64,000 nucleotides of DNA from CAMBDS01 sp964355675 (GTDB taxonomy: Bacteria > Electryoneota > AABM5-125-24 > Hatepunaeales > Hatepunaeaceae): contig CAYHEC010000004.1 in NCBI GenBank assembly GCA_964355675.1, positions 1-64,000 on the forward strand. Direction: 5' to 3'. The notes under the pieces were generated by a model. It worked only from the letters and a program-made list of their open reading frames with translations, was not told the origin of the DNA and did not search any database. Made by a program: the position numbers and the translations under genes. Below, one piece after another: positions 1 to 7,841 of this stretch. How positions within the stretch are numbered: position 1 is the stretch's first letter; every line of letters begins with the position of its first letter.

Positions 1-30
1 CAGGAATGCCTGTCGTACTACAATGTTTTT

Positions 31-55
31 GACAGGCAGGAATGCCTGTCGTACT
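31..55. repeat. Short palindromic (REP-like) repeat, with a partial copy at 1-19
   Basis: An 8-bp stem (GACAGGCA / TGCCTGTC) closes a GGAA tetraloop and is followed by GTACT. Positions 1-19 hold the right half of an identical copy, cut by the window edge. It lies just after the thiolase stop codon on the minus strand. A diverged copy is at 1283-1302. The intergenic placement and the stem-tetraloop form are typical of REP-like repeats; a transcriptional role is not shown. Confidence 0.7.
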
Positions 56-56
56 G

Positions 57-1220
57 CTAATCCTTCCTTTCCAGAATGTGAACCAGCGTCGAACCGCCGG
101 AACCGCCCATGTTCTGCGTCAGTCCACGGCGGGGATTCTTCAACTGACGCTTGCCAGCCTCACCCCAAAGCTGTCGGGCAACCTCGATGATCTGAGCCAC
201 GCCCGTTGCACCGACCGGATGTCCCTTGGACTTCAATCCGCCGGAAGTATTGATCGGCTTGGAGCCGTGCAAAGCGGTCAATCCGTTCTCGGCGGCAGGT
301 CCACCCTTTCCTTTTTCAAAGAAGCCAAGCGCTTCCGTCACCATGATCTCGGCAATCGCAAAGCAGTCGTGCACTTCGGCGAAGTCGATGTCCTTGGGAC
401 CTACGCTTGCCATTTTGTAGGCACGCTGAGCCGCAACTTCGGTGGCTTTAATCGTGGTAAAATCTGCACGGTCATGAAGAGCAATTGTGTCCGTCGCATG
501 ACCAGAGCCAATCACCGTTACCAATGGACGCTTCTTGTACTTCGTTCGGGCAAGTTCAGCCGGAACGAGGATGACTGCCGCACCGCCATCAGTGATCGGC
601 GAGCAATGCAACAACCTGAGCGGATCGGATACCATCGTCGAGTTCATCACCGTTTCCAGCGTCACTGTGAAGGGATACTGGGCGTCGGGATTGAGTGCGC
701 CGTTGGCATGGTTTTTCACCGAGACGTGCGAAAGTTGTTCGATGGTCGTCCCGTACTTTTCCATATGGGCTCGAGCCATCATTGCGTAAAGTGCCGGGAA
801 AGTGACGCCTTGATAGCCTTCCCACTCGGTATCGGCGGCAGTGGCAAGGGCAAAGGTAGCTTCGTCACCAGTCACGTCGGTCATCTTCTCGACGCCGCCG
901 ACGAGGACGATGTCGGAAAGACCGGAGGCGACTTCCATCCATCCAAGCCGCATGGCGAGTCCACCTGAAGCGCAAGCAGACTCAACACGAGCGGCGGCGA
1001 CGGGGGTGACTCCAAGATAATCTGCCATCAGTGAAGCGAGGTGCTCTTGGGCGGCAAAAAGTCCGCCCGACATGCACCCGATATACATTGAGTCGATATG
1101 ATCGACTCCGGCGTCGTCGATGGCGTTCTGAGCGGCCTCACAATAGAGGTCGCGCAACGAACGATCCCAACGTTCTCCCCATTTTTGCAAACCGACGCCG
1201 ATTACTGCGACATCACGCAT
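57..1220 (-). CDS. Thiolase, archaeal acetoacetyl-CoA / SCP-x type
   Basis: A 387-residue thiolase-fold enzyme expected to condense or cleave acyl-CoA thioesters. The nucleophilic Cys is at about residue 83 (ESACASGG) and the catalytic His at about 334 (GHPVGATG), with a second conserved His near 284 (AEVHDCF). The C-terminal motif is NMGGSGGSTLVHIL, without the second active-site Cys of classical biosynthetic thiolases; that pattern is typical of the archaeal/SCP-x branch. It lies 115 bp downstream of an HMG-CoA-synthase-like gene in the same direction. In archaea these two act in one complex with a DUF35 OB-fold protein, which if present would lie to the left of this window. The substrate is not determined from sequence. 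Confidence 0.9.
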   Translation of the reverse strand: MRDVAVIGVGLQKWGERWDRSLRDLYCEAAQNAIDDAGVDHIDSMYIGCMSGGLFAAQEHLASLMADYLGVTPVAAARVESACASGGLAMRLGWMEVASGLSDIVLVGGVEKMTDVTGDEATFALATAADTEWEGYQGVTFPALYAMMARAHMEKYGTTIEQLSHVSVKNHANGALNPDAQYPFTVTLETVMNSTMVSDPLRLLHCSPITDGGAAVILVPAELARTKYKKRPLVTVIGSGHATDTIALHDRADFTTIKATEVAAQRAYKMASVGPKDIDFAEVHDCFAIAEIMVTEALGFFEKGKGGPAAENGLTALHGSKPINTSGGLKSKGHPVGATGVAQIIEVARQLWGEAGKRQLKNPRRGLTQNMGGSGGSTLVHILERKD

Positions 1221-1282
1221 ATATTGATACTCCTGTTTGTTATTTTCTGATGGATTCAGAGACCCGACCTACGCGAGAGGTT

Positions 1283-1336
1283 GACAGGCAAGAATGCCTA
1301 TCGTCCCGGAACGAGGACAGGTTCGGAAACCTGTCC
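1283..1336. repeat. Two adjacent short palindromes (REP-like) between the HMGS and thiolase genes
   Basis: Two hairpins sit side by side. Positions 1283-1302 read GACAGGCA-AGAA-TGCCTATC, a one-mismatch copy of the repeat at 31-50. Positions 1315-1336 form a perfect 9-bp stem, GGACAGGTT-CGGA-AACCTGTCC. The second touches the first base of the HMG-CoA synthase stop codon. They share the GACAGG core and the 4-nt loop with the copies at the window start, so they look like one repeat family. They could attenuate or stabilise the HMGS-thiolase message. Confidence 0.65.
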
Positions 1337-2391
1337 TACCCTTCGTTGCGGATGATTTTGCCGCGGAATTTAGCGTAGCGGCCATAGTCGAGATAGAATT
1401 TATTTTCATCGAGTTGGACGCGTGTTTTTGGAGCCATGTTCTGCACCTTGAGGATGGGATCCTTTACCGTGTAGATGAAGGCGTCCGAACCAGCACCCGA
1501 ACCAAATGAGACCATTAATATTCGATCGCCCGGTTTGGCAACGTCGAGAATAGCTGTCAGTCCAATGGGCGAAGCTCCTGAGTATGTATTGCCAAGCCAA
1601 GGCGTCAACCAGCCTGTGATGACTTTCTCGCGTGGAAAACCGAGACGCTTGGCGGCCTCCATCGGAAATTTACCGTTCGGTTGATGAAAAACAGCATAGG
1701 CGAAATCGTCGGGCTTCATGCCAGACTTGTCGAGAATGCCATGAGCGGCACCGAGCGTATGCTTGAAGTAAGCCGGATCACCAGTATAGCGCCCGCCATG
1801 CTGGGGATAATACTGATGCTCACGCCGCCAGAAATCTGGTGTGTCGGTCATATACGCATAAGTAAAATCGACGGTTGCCAGAATATTGGTAGTTCCAAAA
1901 ATAAACGCGGCGGCTCCAGCCGAGGCAGAATATTCGAGAGCGTCACCGGGAGCGCCCTGGGAAGTGTCTGCTCCAACGCCGAGTCCGTATTCGATCACTC
2001 CGGCTTTCACTTGAGAGTAACAGACATACATAGCCTCAGTACCTGCTTTGCAGGCAAACTCAAAGTCGGCCGTATGGCATTCCGGGGTAGCTCCAATGGC
2101 TTCGGCGAGAACAGTTCCAGACGGCTTTACCGCATAGGGATGCGATTCGGAACCAACATAAGCGGCGCCAATACGGGAGCCATCGATGCCGGCGCGAACC
2201 AAAGCACGTCGTGAAGCCTCGACGGCCATGGTGATAGTGTCTTGGTCATGGGCGGGGACACTTTTTTCATAGAGTTGAAGGCCTCTCTTGTAATTTTCAG
2301 CGTCAGCTCCCCATACCGCGGCAATCGATTCGAGCTTGATTCGATAGCGAGGTATGTAGGAACCGTAGCCGACGATACCGACTTCGGTCAT
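1336..2391 (-). CDS. Hydroxymethylglutaryl-CoA synthase family, archaeal type
   Basis: A 351-residue condensing enzyme related to archaeal HMG-CoA synthase, which joins acetoacetyl-CoA and acetyl-CoA. All three expected catalytic residues are visible: Glu about 82 (GSESHPYAVKPSG), Cys about 114 (FEFACKAGTEA) and His about 236 (FHQPNG). I chose the ATG at 2391 because a CAGGAGA ribosome-binding site precedes it and the protein then begins MTEVGIVGYG, the usual family N-terminus; a 19-residue upstream extension is less likely. It is co-directional with the thiolase. The window also carries dxs and dxr, so a mevalonate role is doubtful and another acyl-CoA condensation is possible. Confidence 0.88.
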   Translation of the reverse strand: MTEVGIVGYGSYIPRYRIKLESIAAVWGADAENYKRGLQLYEKSVPAHDQDTITMAVEASRRALVRAGIDGSRIGAAYVGSESHPYAVKPSGTVLAEAIGATPECHTADFEFACKAGTEAMYVCYSQVKAGVIEYGLGVGADTSQGAPGDALEYSASAGAAAFIFGTTNILATVDFTYAYMTDTPDFWRREHQYYPQHGGRYTGDPAYFKHTLGAAHGILDKSGMKPDDFAYAVFHQPNGKFPMEAAKRLGFPREKVITGWLTPWLGNTYSGASPIGLTAILDVAKPGDRILMVSFGSGAGSDAFIYTVKDPILKVQNMAPKTRVQLDENKFYLDYGRYAKFRGKIIRNEG

Positions 2392-2420
2392 AAGGCAGTC
2401 TCCTGTTGATAGATTAAAAA

Positions 2421-2497
2421 TTAGAGGTTGCTGAAAACCCATTTGCAACGGCAGGATGCAGTTCGGACTTGGGGTTGAGCTTTTCAGCGAACTCTAA
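2421..2497. repeat. Imperfect inverted-repeat element filling the recJ-HMGS gap
   Basis: The outer arms 2421-2437 (TTAGAGGTTGCTGAAAA) and 2481-2497 pair with two mismatches, and inner AACCCA and TTGGGGTT tracts extend the structure. The element ends exactly at the recJ stop codon. Terminal CTGAAAA / TTTTCAG arms of this kind occur in MITE-like intergenic elements, but no transposase or clear target duplication is seen. It could also act as a recJ terminator hairpin, though no U-run follows. Confidence 0.5.
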
Positions 2498-4192
2498 TTA
2501 GTGAAGGTCTTTTATTTTTAACTGTATGCGAGTACGATCAAGATATGTACTTTGTTCGATATTGTAAACAATATCGACTTCACCTTTTGCCTGAATACCA
2601 GCGGCTTCGGCTCCGCGATTGAAAGCAATTGCATCGAGAACGACGCCATTCTGTTTCACTCTTAGTTTCAAGTGATTGTTGCCGACAATTCTGGGCGGGC
2701 TCGCAAGTTGAGCGTTATAACTAACAAAGCTGGGCCGACTATTTCGCGGGCCGAAAGGGGCCAATAGCGATAGCATTCGGATCAGGTCACTGTTAATCTC
2801 TTCGAAAGTCAGGTCATCGTCGATTTTAACTTTGGGAATAAGGTCGTCTGGGGTCAACATATTCTTGGCGACTTCGTTAAACCGGCGGCGAAATTCAGGG
2901 ATATTTTCGGCTTTAATCGTCAATCCAGCGGCGTATTTATGCCCACCGAACTGAAGGAATAGATCAGAACAGGATTTCAATGCAGAATGTAAATCGAAGT
3001 TAGGAATGCTCCGCGCCGAGCCTTTACCGACATCTCCGTCTATAGTGATCATGACTGTAGGTCGATAAAATTTTTCGATTATCCTTGACGCGACAATACC
3101 AATTACGCCAGGATGCCAGTCCTCTTGGGCAAGTACGATTACTAAATCACGATCAAAGTCGTATTCAAGCTCTATTTTGGCAAGAGCTTCCAGAAGAGTT
3201 TTGGAGTCTATCTCTTTTCTTCTGCGGTTTTCTTCTTCGAGGATGCCAGCGATTCTGCTCGCCTGCAGATGATTGCGAGTAATTAAAAGTTCCACGGCTG
3301 GCAGAGCGTGTCCCAACCTTCCAACCGCGTTTATTCTTGGTGCGAGTCCATAGACGATCTGCCCAACATCAACATGACCTATTTGAAATCCGGCAGTCTC
3401 GACTAAAGTAACGAGTCCCTGTAACCCATCTCGATTAAGCCGATCAAGTCCGACTTTGACGAAAATTCTATTTTCGCCAACCAGCGGTACAATGTCTGCG
3501 GCGCTCCCCATGGCAACCAGATCGAGATATTTTTCGATAAATTGGGGATCAACTTCGAGTCGTTGGACAATTCCTTGACCAAGCTTGAAAGCAACACCAA
3601 CGCCAGCGAGATCTTTAAATGGATAATTACAATCGGGTCTCTTGGGATTTACCACGGCAAAGGCAGAAGGCAGGACTTCGCCAGGTTCGTGATGGTCGGA
3701 AACAATAACATCGATACCGATGCTCTTTGCGTGAAGGACTACGTCCACAGAGGTAATACCGCAATCGACGGTAATAATTAGACCGACGCCCCGACGATGG
3801 GCTTCGTCAATACCTCCATTCGAGATACCGTAGCCCTCTGCCGCCCGATCAGGGATGTAAAAAGAAACTTCGCCTCCCAAGTCTCTGAGAAAAAGATACA
3901 GGAGTGAGACAGAAGTAATCCCATCGACGTCGTAATCACCATAAATCATGATGGGTTCGCGTTCCCGTAGAGCCTGAATAATTCTGTCAACAGCAATATC
4001 CATATCCTTTAGGAGGAATGGGTCGTGGAGGTCTGCGGTTGACGGAGTCAGGAATCTGCCAACTTCATCGTGCTTAACAAAACCACGATTAAATAAGACG
4101 CGAGCAACCGGGCGAGGAACATGAAATTCCCGCATCATTGCGCCAAGAGTGTCAGATTCGGTCGGGGAGTAATACTCCCATTTAGAGTTCAT
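2498..4192 (-). CDS. recJ: Single-stranded-DNA-specific exonuclease RecJ
   Basis: A 564-residue 5'-3' ssDNA exonuclease of the DHH phosphoesterase superfamily, acting in recombination and mismatch/base-excision repair. Motif DYDVDG is at about 86-91 and DHH at about 166-168 (VSDHHEPG). Further metal or substrate motifs are VDCG near 142 and GVIG and GGHKYAAG in the DHHA1 part near 370-430. The C-terminal OB-like region (SYNAQLASPPRIVGN) is present, so the length is normal. The ATG at 4192 is preferred over a TTG eight codons upstream, which lacks a ribosome-binding site. Just upstream is the RNase P RNA gene. Confidence 0.96.
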   Translation of the reverse strand: MNSKWEYYSPTESDTLGAMMREFHVPRPVARVLFNRGFVKHDEVGRFLTPSTADLHDPFLLKDMDIAVDRIIQALREREPIMIYGDYDVDGITSVSLLYLFLRDLGGEVSFYIPDRAAEGYGISNGGIDEAHRRGVGLIITVDCGITSVDVVLHAKSIGIDVIVSDHHEPGEVLPSAFAVVNPKRPDCNYPFKDLAGVGVAFKLGQGIVQRLEVDPQFIEKYLDLVAMGSAADIVPLVGENRIFVKVGLDRLNRDGLQGLVTLVETAGFQIGHVDVGQIVYGLAPRINAVGRLGHALPAVELLITRNHLQASRIAGILEEENRRRKEIDSKTLLEALAKIELEYDFDRDLVIVLAQEDWHPGVIGIVASRIIEKFYRPTVMITIDGDVGKGSARSIPNFDLHSALKSCSDLFLQFGGHKYAAGLTIKAENIPEFRRRFNEVAKNMLTPDDLIPKVKIDDDLTFEEINSDLIRMLSLLAPFGPRNSRPSFVSYNAQLASPPRIVGNNHLKLRVKQNGVVLDAIAFNRGAEAAGIQAKGEVDIVYNIEQSTYLDRTRIQLKIKDLH

Positions 4193-4260
4193 AGGCTCTT
4201 TAGAATTATTTACCAATCGAGATAAAATTTGGTGAAATTATTAGATATAAATTAGTTACG

Positions 4261-4613
4261 GGGAGTCGATCCATAAGCCGAATTCTGTTCTATGCGGTCA
4301 TTCATCTATGCGATCTACCCGCAGGTCAAGCGAGACGGATAATCTCGAGTTTCCGGAAGGAAAGCTACCTGCTGTTTGATCTTGCTCAAAGTGGGGTTTG
4401 CCTTGCGATCAGCCTTTCGGCAAATCCGGTGGTCTCTTACACCACCATTTCACCCTTGTTCGCCATAAGCGGACGGTATTTTTTCTGTGGCACTTGCCGT
4501 TCGACGAATAACAGGTTATCCATCGACCCCGTTGTTAACGGGCACCTTATCCTGTTGAGTTCGGACTTTCCTCATCCGTTAAGTTAACGGACGCGACCGC
4601 TCGATCAACTCCC
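4261..4613 (-). ncRNA. rnpB: RNase P RNA (bacterial type A)
   Basis: The catalytic RNA of ribonuclease P, which trims the 5' leader of pre-tRNAs. On the minus strand the P4 half GAGGAAAGTCCG lies near the 5' end and the partner ACAGAATTCGGCTTAT near the 3' end. The ends pair as an 11-bp P1 helix (GGGAGTTGATC with GATCGACTCCC, one G-U), which sets the boundaries used here. The universal GTAAGAGACCACC-like segment is in the middle. Length, about 353 nt, fits the family. A TATTAT box lies directly upstream, but too close to the mature end to be a confident -10 site. Confidence 0.95.
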
Positions 4614-4714
4614 TATAATACGAATGAACGGCCTGGCAACTAATTGAAGCATTGCATCAGACCGTTCGGCAGTTAGCCAAGTTCTTCGATCCAGCTTGCA
4701 AGATTTATTTCAAA

Positions 4715-5431
4715 TCAAATTAGCTTTTCTTCTGGCGAAACAAGGATACAACCACAAACTTCACAGAGTATAAGATCATCCATTCGCTTAACTTCGGTCT
4801 GTCGTTGTGGCGGGATCATTGCGAAACAGTAGGTGCAGGCTCCGTTGTCCATGTGCGCGATGCCTATGCCATCACGAATTTTTCGAATACGTTCGTAGTG
4901 AGAAAGAACCGGCTTCTTCAGACGTACAACCAATTTATCTCTCTCGTGTTGCAATCTGACTTCTTCGCCAAGGCTCGACTCCATTCGTTCCTGCATATCA
5001 GCTTGCTTTTCCTGACGTTCGGCGTTTAGAGAAACAAGTTTTGAGCGGGCTTGATCCGCCGTTAGAGTTGCTTCTTCTTCACGACCCAATAAATCAAGTA
5101 ACTTGCGCTCGCTGTCAACGATGTTATGCTTAGCTTGTTCGATTTCCGATGATATTGCATCGTACTCGCGTGTAGTCTTTACGCTGAACAGAGTATTTTG
5201 CGATTTTTTAAGTCGCTCTTTGGAGTTCTCGATTTCAAGTTCGTGTTGCTTCCGTTGTAGCAACACATCTTTTAAACCCTGTTCAGTGTCTTCGATAATC
5301 TTGTTATAGCGGGTTATCTCTCGATTTAAAGCCTTAATCAATTCAGGCAGATCGCCTTTTTCAGCTTCCAGATCCATCAAGTGCGTATCGATACTTTGCA
5401 AACGCACCAACATAGTTAATTCTTCAAGCAC
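4715..5431 (-). CDS. Coiled-coil C4-type zinc-ribbon protein (COG1579 family)
   Basis: A 238-residue protein: long antiparallel coiled-coil hairpin (about residues 5-185) followed by a zinc ribbon with CTYC (about 199) and CEVC (about 224) knuckles. The family (COG1579) is widespread and linked to nucleic acids or translation in some bacteria, but the biochemical role is not firmly settled. The GTG start at 5431 is chosen because GAGGAGG lies six bases before it; the in-frame TTG one codon earlier is too close to that site. It lies between the tRNA terminator and rnpB. No catalytic motif is visible. Confidence 0.85.
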   Translation of the reverse strand: MLEELTMLVRLQSIDTHLMDLEAEKGDLPELIKALNREITRYNKIIEDTEQGLKDVLLQRKQHELEIENSKERLKKSQNTLFSVKTTREYDAISSEIEQAKHNIVDSERKLLDLLGREEEATLTADQARSKLVSLNAERQEKQADMQERMESSLGEEVRLQHERDKLVVRLKKPVLSHYERIRKIRDGIGIAHMDNGACTYCFAMIPPQRQTEVKRMDDLILCEVCGCILVSPEEKLI

Positions 5432-5467
5432 CAATATCCTCCTCGTTCAGTTGTGACAATATCTGCC

Positions 5468-5499
5468 AAAAAAAAGTGCTCGGAACCATCCGGGCACTT
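5468..5499 (-). terminator. Rho-independent terminator of the tRNA gene
   Basis: On the minus strand AAGTGCCCGG and CCGAGCACTT form a 10-bp stem with one G-U pair and a 6-nt loop, followed directly by a run of T residues. It is about 120 nt past the 3' end of the tRNA and just before the zinc-ribbon gene, so it should end the tRNA transcript. Confidence 0.85.
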
Positions 5500-5619
5500 G
5501 CATTCTCTTTAAGACGTATTTTGTTGCGGTCGGCAACATGTTTCATGGGGAAGTTCGAGCCAATAGATTTAAGAATTCCCTGCATTGGGAGTATCATTCC
5601 GTTTCGATTGATAAAAGTT

Positions 5620-5695
5620 TGGTGGGCCCACCAGGATTTGAACCTGGGACCTACGGATTATGAGTCCGCAGCTCTGACCGCTGAGCTATGGGCCC
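5620..5695 (-). tRNA. tRNA with CAU anticodon (Ile2 or elongator Met)
   Basis: A 76-nt cloverleaf with a 7-bp acceptor stem GGGCCCA / TGGGCCC, D-arm AGCTCAG, anticodon loop CTCATAA (anticodon CAT), T-arm GGTTCAAATCC and an encoded CCA end. The CAU anticodon is shared by initiator Met, elongator Met and the lysidine-modified Ile2 tRNA. The G1-C72 pair argues against an initiator. The GC-rich acceptor resembles tRNA-Ile2 more than elongator Met, but this cannot be settled by eye. It has its own promoter and terminator. Confidence 0.95.
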
Positions 5696-5704
5696 CATCT
5701 TTAC

Positions 5705-5733
5705 AAGATAAGGCTACGGCTTAGCTCAAGCAA
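5705..5733 (-). promoter_or_regulatory. Putative sigma-70-type promoter of the tRNA gene
   Basis: Minus-strand -35 TTGCTT (5728-5733), an exact 17-bp spacer and -10 TATCTT (5705-5710), placing a start site a few bases before the tRNA 5' end. The TTGC-type -35 recurs upstream of mreB, pyrF and the RodZ-like gene. Confidence 0.55.
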
Positions 5734-5758
5734 GTCTTGACAGCAAGTAATAACCGAT

Positions 5759-6844
5759 CTACTTCAACTCGTAGGATAATTCGACCCAAGCCGTCATCCG
5801 CTTGTAGTTTTTCAGAACACTCACATTTGGGTACGGGGCGTCGGATTTGCGCGAAGACCTGCCCAGACCAAGCTCTATTCCAAATTGCTTTGTCATAGTG
5901 ATCTGGTTGGTTATTGAATAATCGACTAATAAATCCTCGCGACCAGAATGCATTTTGTCCTGAGTTACGGTACGAGAAGTAGTGAAGGCGCGACGCATAA
6001 TTTCAGTTGAGGCTTGAAGATTCATCTCTCTCCTAAAGCCGATGTAAGAGTAACGAATCGTACCCGTGAAATTATCTTCATCATAATCGCCCTGCCCGAA
6101 TTCAGAATCATCCAAGGACGCTTCATCAAGTGACCGATTCAACGAGCTGAACCCGGTATTCTCGAAAGCATCGAAAGCATACCCGGCAGAAAATCGCCAA
6201 TCGCCTGGCCGGTAAACTGCACTCACGCCAAAGCTCAGCAGGTCACCATCATACTCGGTGAAATACGAGTTGTAACGATAGGCTTTGTATTTGAATGAGC
6301 CAGTGAAATCGTACAGCATTTTAGGGCGATATGTGAGGTCAGCTTTTGCCTGATGCATTGAGAACTCACAATGTTGGCGTGTAGCTGTTGAGGTTGGATT
6401 TTCCCTATAGTCGCGGATATAAAATCGGGGTTCGTAGAAATAACCGACACTTCCGATCCAGTCTTTCGTGAGATCCTGCCTTGCAGAAAGGCTGATCCAG
6501 CCAAGGTTCTTAATTGGATTCATCATGTGGTGGGCGAAATCTGCTGTTGCGCGTAAGGTAGTACTTTTCTTTTTCCAGAATTTGTTACGCAATTCCAGCG
6601 AAAGCTTGTAATCTGTCCTCAGATCGTCAAGTGCGAGAATGGGAGATTTGTAGGGCCCGTTCACATCTCGTTCAGTTTCATTCTGGAAGTTCGTCCGATC
6701 ACTCTGAGAGTAACGCAATAGATTGCTGTCGTACAATGCACCCCAAGTAAGTTGAAGGGCAGTCTCGCCGAGAGCGGTCTCAAAACCTTGCACGGGACAG
6801 GCGGCAAGCAACATCAATAAGGATATTTGAAGAGTCTTTTTCAT
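5759..6844 (-). CDS. Outer-membrane beta-barrel protein, last gene of the gamma-PGA operon
   Basis: 361 residues. A signal peptide (MKKTLQISLLMLLAA...VQGF) is followed by many alternating hydrophobic/polar stretches with aromatic girdles (e.g. LTYRPKMLYDFTGSFKYKAY, IGSVGYFYEPRFYI), and it ends WVELSYELK. This is the look of a 14-18-stranded barrel. I recognise no named family. Its ATG overlaps the stop of the upstream exported gene by 4 nt (ATGA), so it is translationally coupled to the pgs genes. Inference: an outer-membrane channel or anchor for poly-gamma-glutamate. An unrelated porin-like role is the alternative. Confidence 0.75.
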   Translation of the reverse strand: MKKTLQISLLMLLAACPVQGFETALGETALQLTWGALYDSNLLRYSQSDRTNFQNETERDVNGPYKSPILALDDLRTDYKLSLELRNKFWKKKSTTLRATADFAHHMMNPIKNLGWISLSARQDLTKDWIGSVGYFYEPRFYIRDYRENPTSTATRQHCEFSMHQAKADLTYRPKMLYDFTGSFKYKAYRYNSYFTEYDGDLLSFGVSAVYRPGDWRFSAGYAFDAFENTGFSSLNRSLDEASLDDSEFGQGDYDEDNFTGTIRYSYIGFRREMNLQASTEIMRRAFTTSRTVTQDKMHSGREDLLVDYSITNQITMTKQFGIELGLGRSSRKSDAPYPNVSVLKNYKRMTAWVELSYELK

Positions 6845-7827
6845 CCCCTGGTGATGTATTTTTTAAAGGACTTAACTTCGGCTTTTCCATTAGAATCCGA
6901 TGGAAACCATTCGTTACCAAGAGCTTTCTCTGGAAGGTAAAATCTTAATAATACTGAACTGTTTTTATCTGGGGAAATGACAACATAGCGATGCTTTCCC
7001 TCGGGAACGGTGAGATATGAGGCGTCGCCGCGTCCAATTAGAAGATCGGTAGGTTTGCGGTAACTTGCGGCCGCAGAGACTTTGCCTTTGAGGGGAATTG
7101 TTTGGACGAGCTCATTCTGACTATTGATCTGCAAACGATAGTGTTTTTCATTCTGCATTGTGTGATCGAATTCGAGTCTTGAGACTAATTTAAGTATTGC
7201 TGGACCAATTACTTCTAACTCAACCTTCGAAGACTTGTCAATTCGATAATAGATGTATTCCTCTTCTTTAACCAGGATTCTGACTTCATCACCAAATTTA
7301 CGAGGTAAAAAAGGGATATACTTTACTTCCTCCGGGGTGGGTTTTGGAAGCGGTTTTTCGGCAAATTCAAATCTGGCATAGGCGGCTGATTTGGAATCCG
7401 ATGGAAGCAAGAGTTGAAACTCGTGTGTGCCTTTTGGGACTTTAAAGGTTACGGATTTCTGCTCACCGAGTCGAGTTTCTTTTCCGGCGATTTTTGCAGG
7501 AGAAAGTTTGGCGGTGCGGGAGATCAGAAATCTCTTTTTTCCATCTCTCACAACCGAAAGACCATAAATAGCTTCCTTAGTACCAGCGCTAAATTCAGTG
7601 CGAGTAAAGACTTTAAGACTTCCGGGACCAACGACTTTAATGGAGACAGGTGCTGTTTTGTCGAGGAAATAATAATTAGAGGAACTCTTATTACCTTTTA
7701 TTTCGACAGATGTGGCAACTGAAGGGGTTACTTCAACCCATTTCTTCTTAGATTTTTCTGAAAACGCTGGTGAAACGAATATCCCAAACGTAAGTATTAT
7801 AGTCGCTGCCCGTGCGATTGATGTCAT
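6841..7827 (-). CDS. Exported protein with a duplicated beta-rich domain, gamma-PGA operon
   Basis: About 328 residues with signal peptide MTSIARAATIILTFGIFVSPAFS, so periplasmic or surface. Two halves repeat: VSIKVVGPGSLKVFTRTEF (first) matches VELEVIGPAILKLVSRLEF (second), and VPKGTHEFQLLLPSDS matches VPEGKHRYVVISPDKN. Each unit is roughly 110 residues and predicted beta-rich. No family is recognised. It is 14 nt downstream of the TIGR04332-like gene and overlaps the barrel gene by 4 nt. The ATG at 7827 is taken; an in-frame TTG at 7839 is possible. Inference: a periplasmic partner in polymer handling. Confidence 0.75.
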   Translation of the reverse strand: MTSIARAATIILTFGIFVSPAFSEKSKKKWVEVTPSVATSVEIKGNKSSSNYYFLDKTAPVSIKVVGPGSLKVFTRTEFSAGTKEAIYGLSVVRDGKKRFLISRTAKLSPAKIAGKETRLGEQKSVTFKVPKGTHEFQLLLPSDSKSAAYARFEFAEKPLPKPTPEEVKYIPFLPRKFGDEVRILVKEEEYIYYRIDKSSKVELEVIGPAILKLVSRLEFDHTMQNEKHYRLQINSQNELVQTIPLKGKVSAAASYRKPTDLLIGRGDASYLTVPEGKHRYVVISPDKNSSVLLRFYLPEKALGNEWFPSDSNGKAEVKSFKKYITRG

Positions 7828-7841
7828 TGAAAGTGCCAATA

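Noticed and set aside
42..968. Long plus-strand open frame (308 codons) opposite the thiolase gene
   Set aside because: It mirrors a clear thiolase on the other strand, has no recognisable domain and starts inside the repeat. It is a compositional shadow.
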